A DNA stretch of 5,160 nt from Desulfobulbaceae bacterium (GTDB lineage Bacteria; Desulfobacterota; Desulfobulbia; Desulfobulbales; Desulfobulbaceae): positions 1-5,160 of the forward strand of contig DAOVTM010000311.1 in the NCBI GenBank assembly GCA_030633145.1, read 5' to 3'. A program made the translations under genes and the position numbers. Below are positions 1 through 5,160 of this stretch, piece after piece; the first letter of the stretch is position 1, and each line of letters opens with the position of its first letter. The notes under the pieces were generated by a model that saw nothing but the letters and a program-made list of their open reading frames with translations, was not told the DNA's origin and made no database searches.

Positions 1-127
1 TGAGCATACCTGGAAGCGCAATGGCAGAGAGTATTCCGATGATCGCTATGACGATCATCAGTTCCATAAATGTGAAGCCGGACGCATTCATTCGTAACCA
101 TCTTGAATTGTAAGTTTTATGAGACAT
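1..127 (-). CDS. Type IV prepilin / pseudopilin, N-terminal fragment (cut by window start)
   Basis: Reading the minus strand gives a short leader, then G|FTFMELMIVIAIIG and ILSAIALPGML before the window edge. This is the class III signal of type IV pilins and type II secretion pseudopilins. It has a Gly at -1 for prepilin peptidase (PilD) cleavage, Phe at +1, Glu at +5 and an unbroken hydrophobic helix with Pro at about +22. The mature protein would sit in the inner membrane and assemble into a pilus or pseudopilus; which one cannot be told, because the variable C-terminal domain lies outside the window. Three in-frame ATGs are possible, at 160, 127 and 91, giving leaders of 28, 17 and 5 residues. 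None has a clear Shine-Dalgarno sequence. I chose 127 because its leader carries the basic residues usual for prepilins, while the 91 start gives the uncharged leader MNASG. The family call is firm; the start and subtype are not. Confidence 0.85.
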   Translation of the reverse strand, partial: MSHKTYNSRWLRMNASGFTFMELMIVIAIIGILSAIALPGML

Positions 128-468
128 TGCGTATGATTTTGTGAAAAATTTCCTCTGCATAAGTATCAGGTTTATATCAATAGAGCATGCAATAAATATA
201 CCGTCCAAATTGACAGGGAGTAAGCAGCAAGAAAATCATCTTAATTTTGAGTATTTAGATGACCTATTAAGCTAAAATACTTGACACTTCATACATTAAT
301 ATTTGTTGCCCCCATAGCCTAATGGATAAATAATATTGATTTAGAGCATGAACTGTAAATATTTTTTACAACTCTTGCACGCTCTCTGGTGTAAGGCAAT
401 AAATAGTATCCCAAGGTTGAGCATTAATGGGTAACGGAGCGATGAAGACTTATTTCAGGATGTTGTCT
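128..468. other. AT-rich intergenic region between the pilin gene and the ATPase gene
   Basis: No coding frame is supported here. Both neighbours are on the minus strand, so this region holds the 3' end of the ATPase transcript and the upstream region of the pilin gene. I see a weak sigma-54-like motif (188-203), a 10-bp direct repeat GCAATAAATA at 189-198 and 396-405, a 9-bp repeat TAGAGCATG at 181-189 and 342-350, and an AT-rich hairpin at 354-370 (TGTAAA / TTTACA with a 5-nt loop). A 7-bp stem TGAAGAC / GTCTTCA (443-449 with 465-471) overlaps the ATPase stop codon but has no T-run after it. I see no convincing terminator, RNA gene or mobile element. Confidence 0.6.
188..203 (-). promoter_or_regulatory. 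Weak candidate sigma-54 promoter upstream of the pilin gene
   Basis: On the minus strand the sequence CGGTATATTTATTGCA has GG, ten bases, then GC. The -12 part (TTGCA) matches the consensus well; the -24 part keeps only the GG. It would place the transcript start near 177, 50 bases upstream of the ATG at 127. Pilin genes are often under sigma-54 control in proteobacteria, which is the only reason to list it. In AT-rich DNA a chance match is quite possible. Confidence 0.2.
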
Positions 469-2208
469 TCAGCCTTCCGGTATTGTAAACACCCGATACC
501 CCTGAATACCAAAACAATAAATCACAAACCGGGAAATTTGCGCCTCCGGGTATTCCTCCCGTAAGCCTTCAATATATCCGTTTATCTGGTCAGTATCCCC
601 TTGTTGCACAGAAAAATCATCAATACTGGTTTTCATTTTTTTGAACTCGCTGTTGGAAAGATACTTGAACTCAATCACCCAGCGCAAACCAGCGTATTTC
701 TCACTATACTTGCCGACAAATTCCAGATCACTGCGTCCTTTGGGATAGGATCGTTCCACATGCCAGCTAAACCATTGCGAGAGATAGCGGCTGCATAATT
801 CGTAAAAGGTAGTACGGTAAAAATTTTCATTTACCTGCTGGAACACAGCCTCGGGCAGTTGCGAGATATATTCCTGCCAATACCCGGCAAAGAGCATTTC
901 AAGGTCAGGTTTATTGACAAAGGCCTGCATAAATTCGGTGTAGCGGGTAGAAACGTCAATATGGTGAATCTCATTGAAATATTGGACAAAAATCGTCCGC
1001 ATGTTGAGGTTGGGAAGTTGGAGATAAAAACTGTCTTTTATCGTCAACATACCAAGATAATAAAAGGAGATGGGAAAAAATGATTTTTCAAAAAATTGGT
1101 ACATATTGAACTTCTCCACCAGGAAAATATCATCATAGCGGATCGTATTATGGATGGTGAGACGGTTGACAAACTCTTTGGTCATGGCCGGGTTGGAAGC
1201 GGTGAGTCTGCGCACCCAGGATAGTTCGGTCTTCAGGTTCACATCAGTTAAATGTCTCGGGATGGTCTTGTATCTTTGCAACCAGTCCAGGAAGTACATT
1301 ACCAAGGTAGAATTATATAGACTTTTTCCGTCAATTGTAACCAGATGATAACCGTTATAATGGTTTTTCATTATTGCGCCTACCTCGGATCGGAAGGCAG
1401 GGTTAATATCATGATCCTGAAATACTGCATCCACAAGGGCATCGGTTTCTGCCTGGGTAAAACCAAGCATGTTTTCAAACTCCGGTTTCAGGGTAATAAA
1501 AGAGGCCACATTAAATCCCGAGGCCATGTCATCCATGGTGATGGGCAACACTCCAGTAATAAAGACGTTGCCAATGGCACCGGTTTCCCGTCCTTCTTTA
1601 AGTGTTTTAAAAAAGGTTTTAAAGAATCCGTTATCAGCGGTCAGTTCCCGGTACAACTGTTCCTTATTGGCAGTCACGAGCTGGTTGGCAAAGTTGTCGT
1701 ATTCGTCAATGATAATGTAAAGTGGCGGTAAGTTGTGGAGTTCCACATAGCGCAGCACTTTGCCAAGGTTTTCAGCAACGGAATCTTCTATTATTATTTC
1801 CGGCATATCAGCAAGATAATCACTGTATCGCTCAGCCAGGTATTTGATTTTGTAATTACAGTGCAGTTTAAAGCTGTACTCGATGTCGGTCAGGGTACCC
1901 AGGTCAATAACGGAAAAATTCAAGGACAGCATCATATAGCTGTTTTGACGGCCTGTGGGGTTCTGCCCTATCCAGGTGTGGGCAAAGAGTTCGTTAAAAC
2001 GGTCAGCATAATTCAGGTCATAATAATAGATCTGGATGGAGCAGAGCAGGGTTTTTCCAAAACGGCGCGGTCGAAGAAATACCGGATTTTTGACGGTTTC
2101 AAGTCTTTCAATATAATCTGTTTTGTCGACGAAATAACCGTTTTCTCGAACTATTTCATCGTAGTTGGCAGTGGCATAAAGAATTCGTTTCTTCATCATT
2201 TTTTTCAT
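469..2208 (-). CDS. AAA-ATPase-like protein with C-terminal PD-(D/E)xK nuclease-fold domain
   Basis: The 579-residue protein has the two-part layout of the AAA-ATPase_like / DUF1703 (PDDEXK_9) family. The N-terminal part has Tyr-Phe-Val-Asp-Lys-Thr (25-30), a Walker A-type loop RPRRFGKT (46-53), Walker B IIIDEYD (165-171) and a sensor-like TGVLPITMDD (218-227). The C-terminal domain shows nuclease-fold residues D494 (GRSD), E513 and K515 (EFK) and a following Gln541/Tyr545, so the catalytic set looks intact. Family members occur in many copies in gut bacteria and some deltaproteobacteria; their biological role is unknown, and nuclease activity is an inference from the fold. A reading frame continues upstream to an ATG at 2280, but the promoter -10 box lies directly beside that codon and a GGAG site sits 5 bases before the ATG at 2208, so 2208 is preferred. 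The gene is visibly richer in A+T than the genes to its right, stands alone on its strand and may have been acquired by transfer. Confidence 0.88.
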   Translation of the reverse strand: MKKMMKKRILYATANYDEIVRENGYFVDKTDYIERLETVKNPVFLRPRRFGKTLLCSIQIYYYDLNYADRFNELFAHTWIGQNPTGRQNSYMMLSLNFSVIDLGTLTDIEYSFKLHCNYKIKYLAERYSDYLADMPEIIIEDSVAENLGKVLRYVELHNLPPLYIIIDEYDNFANQLVTANKEQLYRELTADNGFFKTFFKTLKEGRETGAIGNVFITGVLPITMDDMASGFNVASFITLKPEFENMLGFTQAETDALVDAVFQDHDINPAFRSEVGAIMKNHYNGYHLVTIDGKSLYNSTLVMYFLDWLQRYKTIPRHLTDVNLKTELSWVRRLTASNPAMTKEFVNRLTIHNTIRYDDIFLVEKFNMYQFFEKSFFPISFYYLGMLTIKDSFYLQLPNLNMRTIFVQYFNEIHHIDVSTRYTEFMQAFVNKPDLEMLFAGYWQEYISQLPEAVFQQVNENFYRTTFYELCSRYLSQWFSWHVERSYPKGRSDLEFVGKYSEKYAGLRWVIEFKYLSNSEFKKMKTSIDDFSVQQGDTDQINGYIEGLREEYPEAQISRFVIYCFGIQGYRVFTIPEG

Positions 2209-2213
2209 GTTTG

Positions 2214-2217
2214 CTCC
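2214..2217 (-). promoter_or_regulatory. Ribosome binding site that fixes the ATPase start
   Basis: On the minus strand GGAG lies 5 bases before the ATG at 2208 (GGAGCAAACATG). The alternative ATG at 2280 has no such site. This favours the start that gives the N-terminus MKKMMKKR. Confidence 0.7.
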
Positions 2218-2284
2218 ATAACTTTGAGGGCTGAACAGCCTGACAGGGGTTTTCCGTGTTGCTATTGTTACAAAACTCATTTAG

Positions 2285-2313
2285 ATTATACCGCAATTTC
2301 TTCCCTTAGCCAA
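2285..2313 (-). promoter_or_regulatory. Sigma-70-type promoter of the ATPase gene
   Basis: Minus strand: a perfect -10 box TATAAT (2290-2285) lies 17 bases after TTGGCT (2313-2308), a 4/6 match to the -35 consensus. Transcription would begin near 2278, giving a leader of about 70 bases before the ATG at 2208. The promoter occupies the 58-bp gap shared with the divergent plus-strand operon, so the two promoters may overlap; I cannot place a clear plus-strand promoter there. The leader includes a short stem GGCT/AGCC (2229-2240), too weak to call. Confidence 0.6.
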
Positions 2314-2338
2314 CAATTGTCAGACTGATTTATTAATT

Positions 2339-2824
2339 ATGGACGCAGCTTCCTCTCGATTTATCCGTATCAATCATTCCAGTATCGGTCTCATCGGCCT
2401 GGACATGGCACTAAATACCGCTGCAGAGCAGGAGATGGAGGAGCAGCAGGCCGCTGATTTTCTTTTTCAGGAGATCAGGGGCAGGAACTATATCCCTCCG
2501 GGCAGTGCAGAAAACTACAGGGAGGCGTTGCTGGCAGAGTATCGCAAACACTGTAACCTCGAAGAGGGGGATGACGATATGCTGGTGGTTCGTATCTTTG
2601 GCAGTGGCTGTGTAAGCTGCAACGGGTTGCAGACCCTGCTGATAGAGGTACTGGATCGGATGAACAGAGCCGCTGACATTGAACAAATCCACGATCCAGA
2701 CGAGATTGGACGAGCCGGGATTCTCATGACCCCAGCCCTGATGATTAACGGGAAAGTCAAGAGTTCCGGTCTCATACCAACCCAGGCCCAGGTGGAACAG
2801 TGGCTGCGGGAGATTATCGCATGA
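2339..2824 (+). CDS. Two-part protein: unassigned N-terminal domain plus CxxC thioredoxin-fold domain
   Basis: The protein is 161 residues long. Residues 82-158 match the small 'redox-active disulfide protein' type of thioredoxin fold (thioredoxin_3, TM0996/MTH895-like): a beta strand LVVRIFGSG, the redox pair C91-V-S-C94, and the cis-proline segment MTPALMINGKV with P132, followed by SSG and a C-terminal helix. It likely performs dithiol/disulfide exchange in the cytosol; no signal peptide is visible and the partner is unknown. Residues 1-75 precede that fold and are mostly helical, with a recognisable GLIGLDMAL segment, an acidic Gln/Glu-rich stretch and NYIPPGSAENYREALLAEYR. I do not know this domain's function. 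It also holds a third cysteine, C72. The start codon at 2339 lacks a clear ribosome site, but the patterned N-terminal sequence makes a much later start unlikely. The gene is first in an operon, and its TGA overlaps the next ATG. Confidence 0.8.
   Translation: MDAASSRFIRINHSSIGLIGLDMALNTAAEQEMEEQQAADFLFQEIRGRNYIPPGSAENYREALLAEYRKHCNLEEGDDDMLVVRIFGSGCVSCNGLQTLLIEVLDRMNRAADIEQIHDPDEIGRAGILMTPALMINGKVKSSGLIPTQAQVEQWLREIIA
2808..2812 (+). promoter_or_regulatory. Ribosome binding site of the MscS-type channel gene
   Basis: GGGAG lies inside the end of the thioredoxin-like gene, 8 bases before the ATG at 2821. That ATG overlaps the upstream stop in the arrangement ATGA. Together these favour 2821 over an in-frame GTG at 2800 and point to translational coupling. 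Confidence 0.65.
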
Positions 2825-4089
2825 ACACCAATCATAACCTCTTCATCGCCCAGTTGATGCGTTTGGGTATTCCTGAGCAATATGCTGTCCCCCTCACCTA
2901 TGCCCTGGCTGCCCTGCTGGTCTGTCTTCTCGCCCTGCTGGCTATCTGGGTAATTCGGCGCACCCTGATTCATTTTATTATTCATGTTATTCATAGCAAT
3001 AGGTTTCAATGGGATAACATCCTGGTTCGGAACAACTTTTTCAGGAAACTCTCCTGGTTTGCCCCGGTGCTGATCTTTCACATTGCCCAGGATATGCTCC
3101 TGCCGCCGGATTCACAGTGGGTTGAACTCCTGCGCCGTTTGATTGTCTGTGGTTTTGTAGTAGTGGCTGTAGTCTCGATCAATGCCCTGCTCAAGTCCAT
3201 TAACGAGATATATCGCACTGTCAGAGGAAGCAGCGGCAAGACTATCCGGGGCTATGTTGATGCCGTCAAGATCATAGTCTATCTGCTCGGGATCATCTTT
3301 GTGGTGGCTATCCTCAGTGATCGTTCACCCTGGAAACTGGTCTCGGTTATGGGTGGGTTGACTGCGGTGACCATGCTGGTGTTTCGTGATTCTATTCTCG
3401 GTTTCATCGCCTCCATCCAATTGACCGGCACCGATATGATACGGGTGGGAGACTGGATCGAGATGGAATCACATGGTGCTGACGGTGATGTCATTGAAAT
3501 ATCCATCCATTCGGTGCGGGTACGCAACTGGGACAAAACCATTACCACTATTCCGACCTACAGCCTGATTTCTCAACCATTCAAAAATTGGCGCGGGATG
3601 TCAGAATCCGGGGGACGACGTATTAAACGCTCCCTGAATCTGGACATGACCTCCATTCGTTTCCTCTCCGAGGAAGAGTTGGAAAAAATGTCCGGCATTC
3701 AGCTTTTAAGCGATTATATCCGCAGCAGGCAGGAGGAGATAGACCAGTATAACAAAAAGCATGGAGTGGATCCATCCAACCTGGTAAACGGTCGAACCCA
3801 GACCAATGTGGGGGTTTTTCGTGCTTATGTCCAGGCATGGCTGAAAGAAAATCCTAAAATTCACGAGAACATGACCTTTCTGGTTCGTCAGTTGGAACCG
3901 GGGCCGCTCGGTCTTCCCATCCAGATATACGTCTTCAGCAATGATCAGGTGTGGTCGAATTACGAGGCAATCCAGGCAGACATCTTTGATCACCTGATAG
4001 CGGTTCTGCCGGAATTCGGCCTGCGGGTCTTTCAGCAGCCCTCAGGCTATGATTTCAGGGGATTGAAAAACGAGGTCAATCATGGATAA
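2821..4089 (+). CDS. ybdG: MscS-family mechanosensitive ion channel, YbdG type
   Basis: The product is a 422-residue inner-membrane channel that opens under membrane tension and releases solutes on hypo-osmotic shock. Hydrophobic segments lie at about 24-46, 105-123 and 146-165, with a less hydrophobic one near 79-92, then the pore-lining stretch at about 173-200 (GGLTAVTMLVFRDSILGF). The MscS beta domain follows with GDWIEM (210-215) and a YbdG hallmark block, GADGDVIEIS, then NWDKTITTIPTYSLIS and FKNWRGMSESGGRRIKR (255-270). These strings and the length of about 415-420 residues separate it from short MscS and from the large MscK/YnaI types. YbdG of E. coli is a minor-conductance (MscM) channel. 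The gene starts in a 4-bp overlap with the redox gene and ends 8 bp inside pgpA, so all three should be co-expressed. The family call is secure; the conductance is inferred. Confidence 0.93.
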   Translation: MNTNHNLFIAQLMRLGIPEQYAVPLTYALAALLVCLLALLAIWVIRRTLIHFIIHVIHSNRFQWDNILVRNNFFRKLSWFAPVLIFHIAQDMLLPPDSQWVELLRRLIVCGFVVVAVVSINALLKSINEIYRTVRGSSGKTIRGYVDAVKIIVYLLGIIFVVAILSDRSPWKLVSVMGGLTAVTMLVFRDSILGFIASIQLTGTDMIRVGDWIEMESHGADGDVIEISIHSVRVRNWDKTITTIPTYSLISQPFKNWRGMSESGGRRIKRSLNLDMTSIRFLSEEELEKMSGIQLLSDYIRSRQEEIDQYNKKHGVDPSNLVNGRTQTNVGVFRAYVQAWLKENPKIHENMTFLVRQLEPGPLGLPIQIYVFSNDQVWSNYEAIQADIFDHLIAVLPEFGLRVFQQPSGYDFRGLKNEVNHG

Positions 4090-4534
4090 ATTATTCATGT
4101 TCATCGCCACTGGTGCCTACAGCGGCTATCTGCCCAAGGCTCCAGGCACCTGGGGTTCAATGGTAGGAGTTTTGCTCTGGCTCGGCTTGAACCGGGTTGC
4201 TCCCTTGACTTATGGTGCAGTGGTATGCGCACTCTTTGTTATCGGCACTGCGGCAGCTGGAGCAGCGGAAAAGATCGTTGATTCCGGTGACCCCGGCCTG
4301 GTAGTGGTTGATGAAATCGTGGGTCAGTTGATTGCCCTGGCCCTGATACCCACCCATCCCCTGGCAGTGCTGGCCGGGTTTGCATTGTTTCGTTTTTTTG
4401 ACATCCTTAAACCCTTTCCGATTGGCTGGTTGGACAGTCATATCCACGGCGGCCTGGGGATTATGCTCGATGATGTGGTGGCTGGACTCTATGCCCTTGC
4501 GATTCTTCAGCTTGGGCTGTGGATTTTTTCATAA
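4082..4534 (+). CDS. pgpA: Phosphatidylglycerophosphatase A
   Basis: PgpA removes the phosphate of phosphatidylglycerol phosphate to give phosphatidylglycerol, the last step of that lipid's synthesis, at the inner membrane. The 150-residue protein has the usual PgpA motifs in order: GAYSGYLPKAPGTWGS (11-26), an acidic metal-binding region with D70-P71 and VVDEIVGQ (75-82, containing D77 and E78), RFFDILKP (104-111) and LDDVVAGLYA (129-138). About four hydrophobic segments fit a small integral membrane enzyme. The length is close to the family norm, if slightly short. The ATG at 4082 lies 6 bases after GAGG and overlaps the end of the channel gene by 8 bp, as expected for a coupled operon. cinA, a frequent partner of pgpA, is not downstream here; the operon ends and faces glyQ. 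Confidence 0.95.
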   Translation: MDKLFMFIATGAYSGYLPKAPGTWGSMVGVLLWLGLNRVAPLTYGAVVCALFVIGTAAAGAAEKIVDSGDPGLVVVDEIVGQLIALALIPTHPLAVLAGFALFRFFDILKPFPIGWLDSHIHGGLGIMLDDVVAGLYALAILQLGLWIFS

Positions 4535-4543
4535 TGATTGATT

Positions 4544-4551
4544 TTCACATC
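4544..4551. repeat. Left copy of 8-bp target-site duplication
   Basis: TTCACATC lies directly before the left inverted repeat of the element at 4552-4759. The identical 8 bases follow the right inverted repeat at 4760-4767. The match stops exactly at 8 bases on both sides, as expected for a duplicated insertion target. Confidence 0.8.
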
Positions 4552-4574
4552 GGCTACCAACTTTAGCCGGGACA
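4552..4574 (+). repeat. Left terminal inverted repeat of the MITE-like element
   Basis: This 23-bp end pairs with 4737-4759 at 21 positions. It can also fold on itself: with the preceding C it forms CGGCTA / TAGCCG (4551-4556 with 4564-4569) around a 7-nt loop. The right end does not keep this self-fold because of its two differing bases. Confidence 0.78.
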
Positions 4575-4626
4575 TTGCTTCACTCCCTCTGTGGGAACGA
4601 AAACTGACGATCCAGGTAAGCGAGCC

Positions 4627-4698
4627 TGCGAGACTCCGTCTGTCTCGCATCGACCGCTGGAGCGGTCATTCAAAGTTCCCACGCAGGAGCGTGGGAAC
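4627..4698. repeat. Cluster of three perfect hairpins inside the element
   Basis: Hairpin 1 (4627-4649) has an 8-bp stem TGCGAGAC / GTCTCGCA with a 7-nt loop. Hairpin 2 (4652-4667) has a 7-bp stem GACCGCT / AGCGGTC with a 2-nt loop. Hairpin 3 (4675-4698) has a 10-bp stem GTTCCCACGC / GCGTGGGAAC with an AGGA loop. An extra GTGGGAAC at 4591-4598 repeats one arm of hairpin 3 exactly 100 bp upstream and could pair with the other arm. The three stems follow one another with gaps of 2 and 7 bases, like REP/BIME-type palindromic units. No T-run follows any of them. Confidence 0.8.
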
Positions 4699-4736
4699 CA
4701 GGGGGAAATATGAGTTATCTGATTGAAATTGCGGCT

Positions 4737-4759
4737 TGTCCCGCCTTAAGTTGGTAGCC
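4737..4759 (-). repeat. Right terminal inverted repeat of the MITE-like element
   Basis: This is the reverse complement of 4552-4574 with two mismatches; the outermost 12 bases are identical. It abuts the second copy of the 8-bp direct repeat. Confidence 0.78.
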
Positions 4760-4767
4760 TTCACATC
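4760..4767. repeat. Right copy of 8-bp target-site duplication
   Basis: TTCACATC, identical to 4544-4551, directly follows the right inverted repeat. Its last base is also the first base of the hairpin at 4767-4790. Confidence 0.8.
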
Positions 4768-4790
4768 CCTGCTTTTATCCCAAAAGCGGG
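4767..4790. terminator. Possible bidirectional terminator hairpin at the glyQ 3' end
   Basis: CCC-T-GCTTTT pairs with AAAAGCGGG around an ATCCC loop, with one bulged T. It overlaps the last codons and stop of glyQ and lies between two convergent genes, a usual place for a shared terminator. Neither side has a true T-run beyond the stem, although the stem itself carries four T or A residues, so the call is tentative. Confidence 0.3.
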
Positions 4791-5160
4791 TATCCCATTG
4801 CTTTCCTCTGCGCAACATATCCCTTGGCAACCTTGCGGGCAATGGCGCGAATACGACCGATATAGCGGGTTCGCTCGGCTACGCTGATCGCCTTGCGTGC
4901 ATCCAGCAGATTAAAGGTGTGTGAACACTTGAGACAGAAATCGTAGGCGGGCAGTAACAGCTCCTTCTCCACCAGCTTTAACGCCTCCCGCTCGTAGTTA
5001 TCAAAGGCCGTGATCATGTCCTGGACATTGGCCTCTTCAAAGTTAAAGACGGAAAATTCCCGCTCTGCCTGCAGGAATATCTGGCCGTAGGTCACTGTAT
5101 CGTTCCACTGGATGTCATAGACCGATTCAACCTTTTGCAAATACATGGCGATCCGTTCCA
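4775..5160 (-). CDS. glyQ: Glycyl-tRNA synthetase alpha subunit, C-terminal part (cut by window end)
   Basis: GlyQ carries the class II catalytic core of the heterotetrameric (alpha2 beta2) glycyl-tRNA synthetase, which charges tRNA-Gly in the cytosol. The visible part is about 128 residues. It begins with E-R-I-A joined to MYLQKVESVYDIQWND, followed by TYGQIFLQAERE, FNFEEANV, LLPAYDFCLKCSHTFNLLDA and RKAISVAERTRYIGRIRAIA, and ends AMGYPLLG with a TAA stop. These blocks match the GlyQ C-terminal region closely. The frame stays open to the window edge, so the ATG at 5146 (MYLQK) is an internal methionine and not the start; roughly the N-terminal 60% of a typical protein of about 290-300 residues lies outside. 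In many bacteria glyS follows glyQ directly, but here glyQ is followed by the convergent pgpA side, so the beta subunit must be encoded elsewhere. Confidence 0.95.
   Translation of the reverse strand, partial: ERIAMYLQKVESVYDIQWNDTVTYGQIFLQAEREFSVFNFEEANVQDMITAFDNYEREALKLVEKELLLPAYDFCLKCSHTFNLLDARKAISVAERTRYIGRIRAIARKVAKGYVAQRKAMGYPLLG

Larger units (their letters stand above)
4552..4759. mobile_element. MITE-like non-autonomous transposable element, 208 bp
   Basis: The segment begins GGCTACCAACTT and ends AAGTTGGTAGCC. Its outer 23 bp form inverted repeats that match at 21 of 23 positions (4552-4574 and 4737-4759; the inner mismatches are two single bases). An exact 8-bp direct repeat, TTCACATC, flanks it. 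It encodes no credible protein, so a transposase from an intact relative would have to move it. Its centre holds three perfect hairpins (4627-4698). The 8-bp duplication and GG-starting ends would suit IS families such as IS6, ISL3 or IS1595, but I cannot assign one. It separates pgpA from glyQ; without it and one target copy, the two stop codons are 24 bp apart. Its hairpins may now serve as terminator or RNA-processing structures for both transcripts. Confidence 0.8.

Noticed and set aside
308..329. tRNA-like 5' segment (GCCCCCATAGCCTAATGGAT), as if a tRNA gene or an attachment-site remnant
   Set aside because: No anticodon arm, T arm (GGTTCRA) or 3' acceptor complement follows within the expected 75-90 bases, and the D stem does not pair.
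181..405. Short direct repeats (TAGAGCATG, GCAATAAATA) as possible iterons or a CRISPR remnant
   Set aside because: There are only two copies of each, 9-10 bp long, in AT-rich DNA without regular spacing; chance is sufficient.
443..471. 7-bp stem at the ATPase stop codon as a terminator
   Set aside because: The loop is 15 nt, the stem is short and no T-run follows in the direction of transcription.
1345..2328. Several plus-strand open frames opposite the ATPase gene
   Set aside because: They are antisense shadows of a well-supported coding gene, with no domain pattern or ribosome sites of their own.
2515..3081. Minus-strand frame of 188 codons across the thioredoxin-like and channel genes
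   Set aside because: It is antisense to two recognised genes and its translation shows no domain, membrane or motif pattern.
4538..4726. Short plus-strand reading frame of 62 codons after pgpA
   Set aside because: It lies almost wholly in the repeat element, crosses its hairpins, has no ribosome site and resembles no protein family.

Overview
The window looks like chromosomal DNA from a Gram-negative bacterium, most likely a sulfur-cycle deltaproteobacterium (Desulfobacterota, perhaps Desulfobulbales-like). This assignment is inferred from protein flavour and gene mix: a YbdG-type mechanosensitive channel, PgpA, a two-subunit-type glycyl-tRNA synthetase alpha chain, a type IV prepilin and a CxxC 'thioredoxin_3' protein. 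No marker gene proves it.

Layout from left to right. (i) Positions 1-127, minus strand: the N-terminus of a type IV prepilin or pseudopilin, cut by the window edge. (ii) Positions 128-468: an AT-rich intergenic stretch with a weak sigma-54-like candidate upstream of the pilin and nothing else convincing. (iii) Positions 469-2208, minus strand: a complete AAA-ATPase-like/PD-(D/E)xK protein with its own promoter, which sets the start codon. (iv) Positions 2339-4534, plus strand: a tightly overlapping three-gene operon made of a two-part CxxC thioredoxin-fold protein, a YbdG-family MscS channel and PgpA (phosphatidylglycerophosphatase A). The last two encode inner-membrane proteins and all three overlap at their junctions, so translation is probably coupled. 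(v) Positions 4552-4759: a 208-bp non-coding element with 23-bp terminal inverted repeats (21/23 matching) flanked by a perfect 8-bp direct repeat. It is a MITE-like insertion carrying three perfect hairpins. (vi) Positions 4775-5160, minus strand: the C-terminal part of glyQ, convergent with pgpA and cut by the window end.

The most interesting item is the MITE-like element. Removing it with one copy of the 8-bp repeat leaves pgpA and glyQ convergent with only 24 bp between their stop codons, so it appears to have inserted precisely into a compact convergent junction. Secondary points are the two-part redox protein in an envelope operon, the absence of glyS directly after glyQ, and the start of the ATPase gene being fixed by a good -10 box. 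I see no clear sign of a wholly new multi-gene system.
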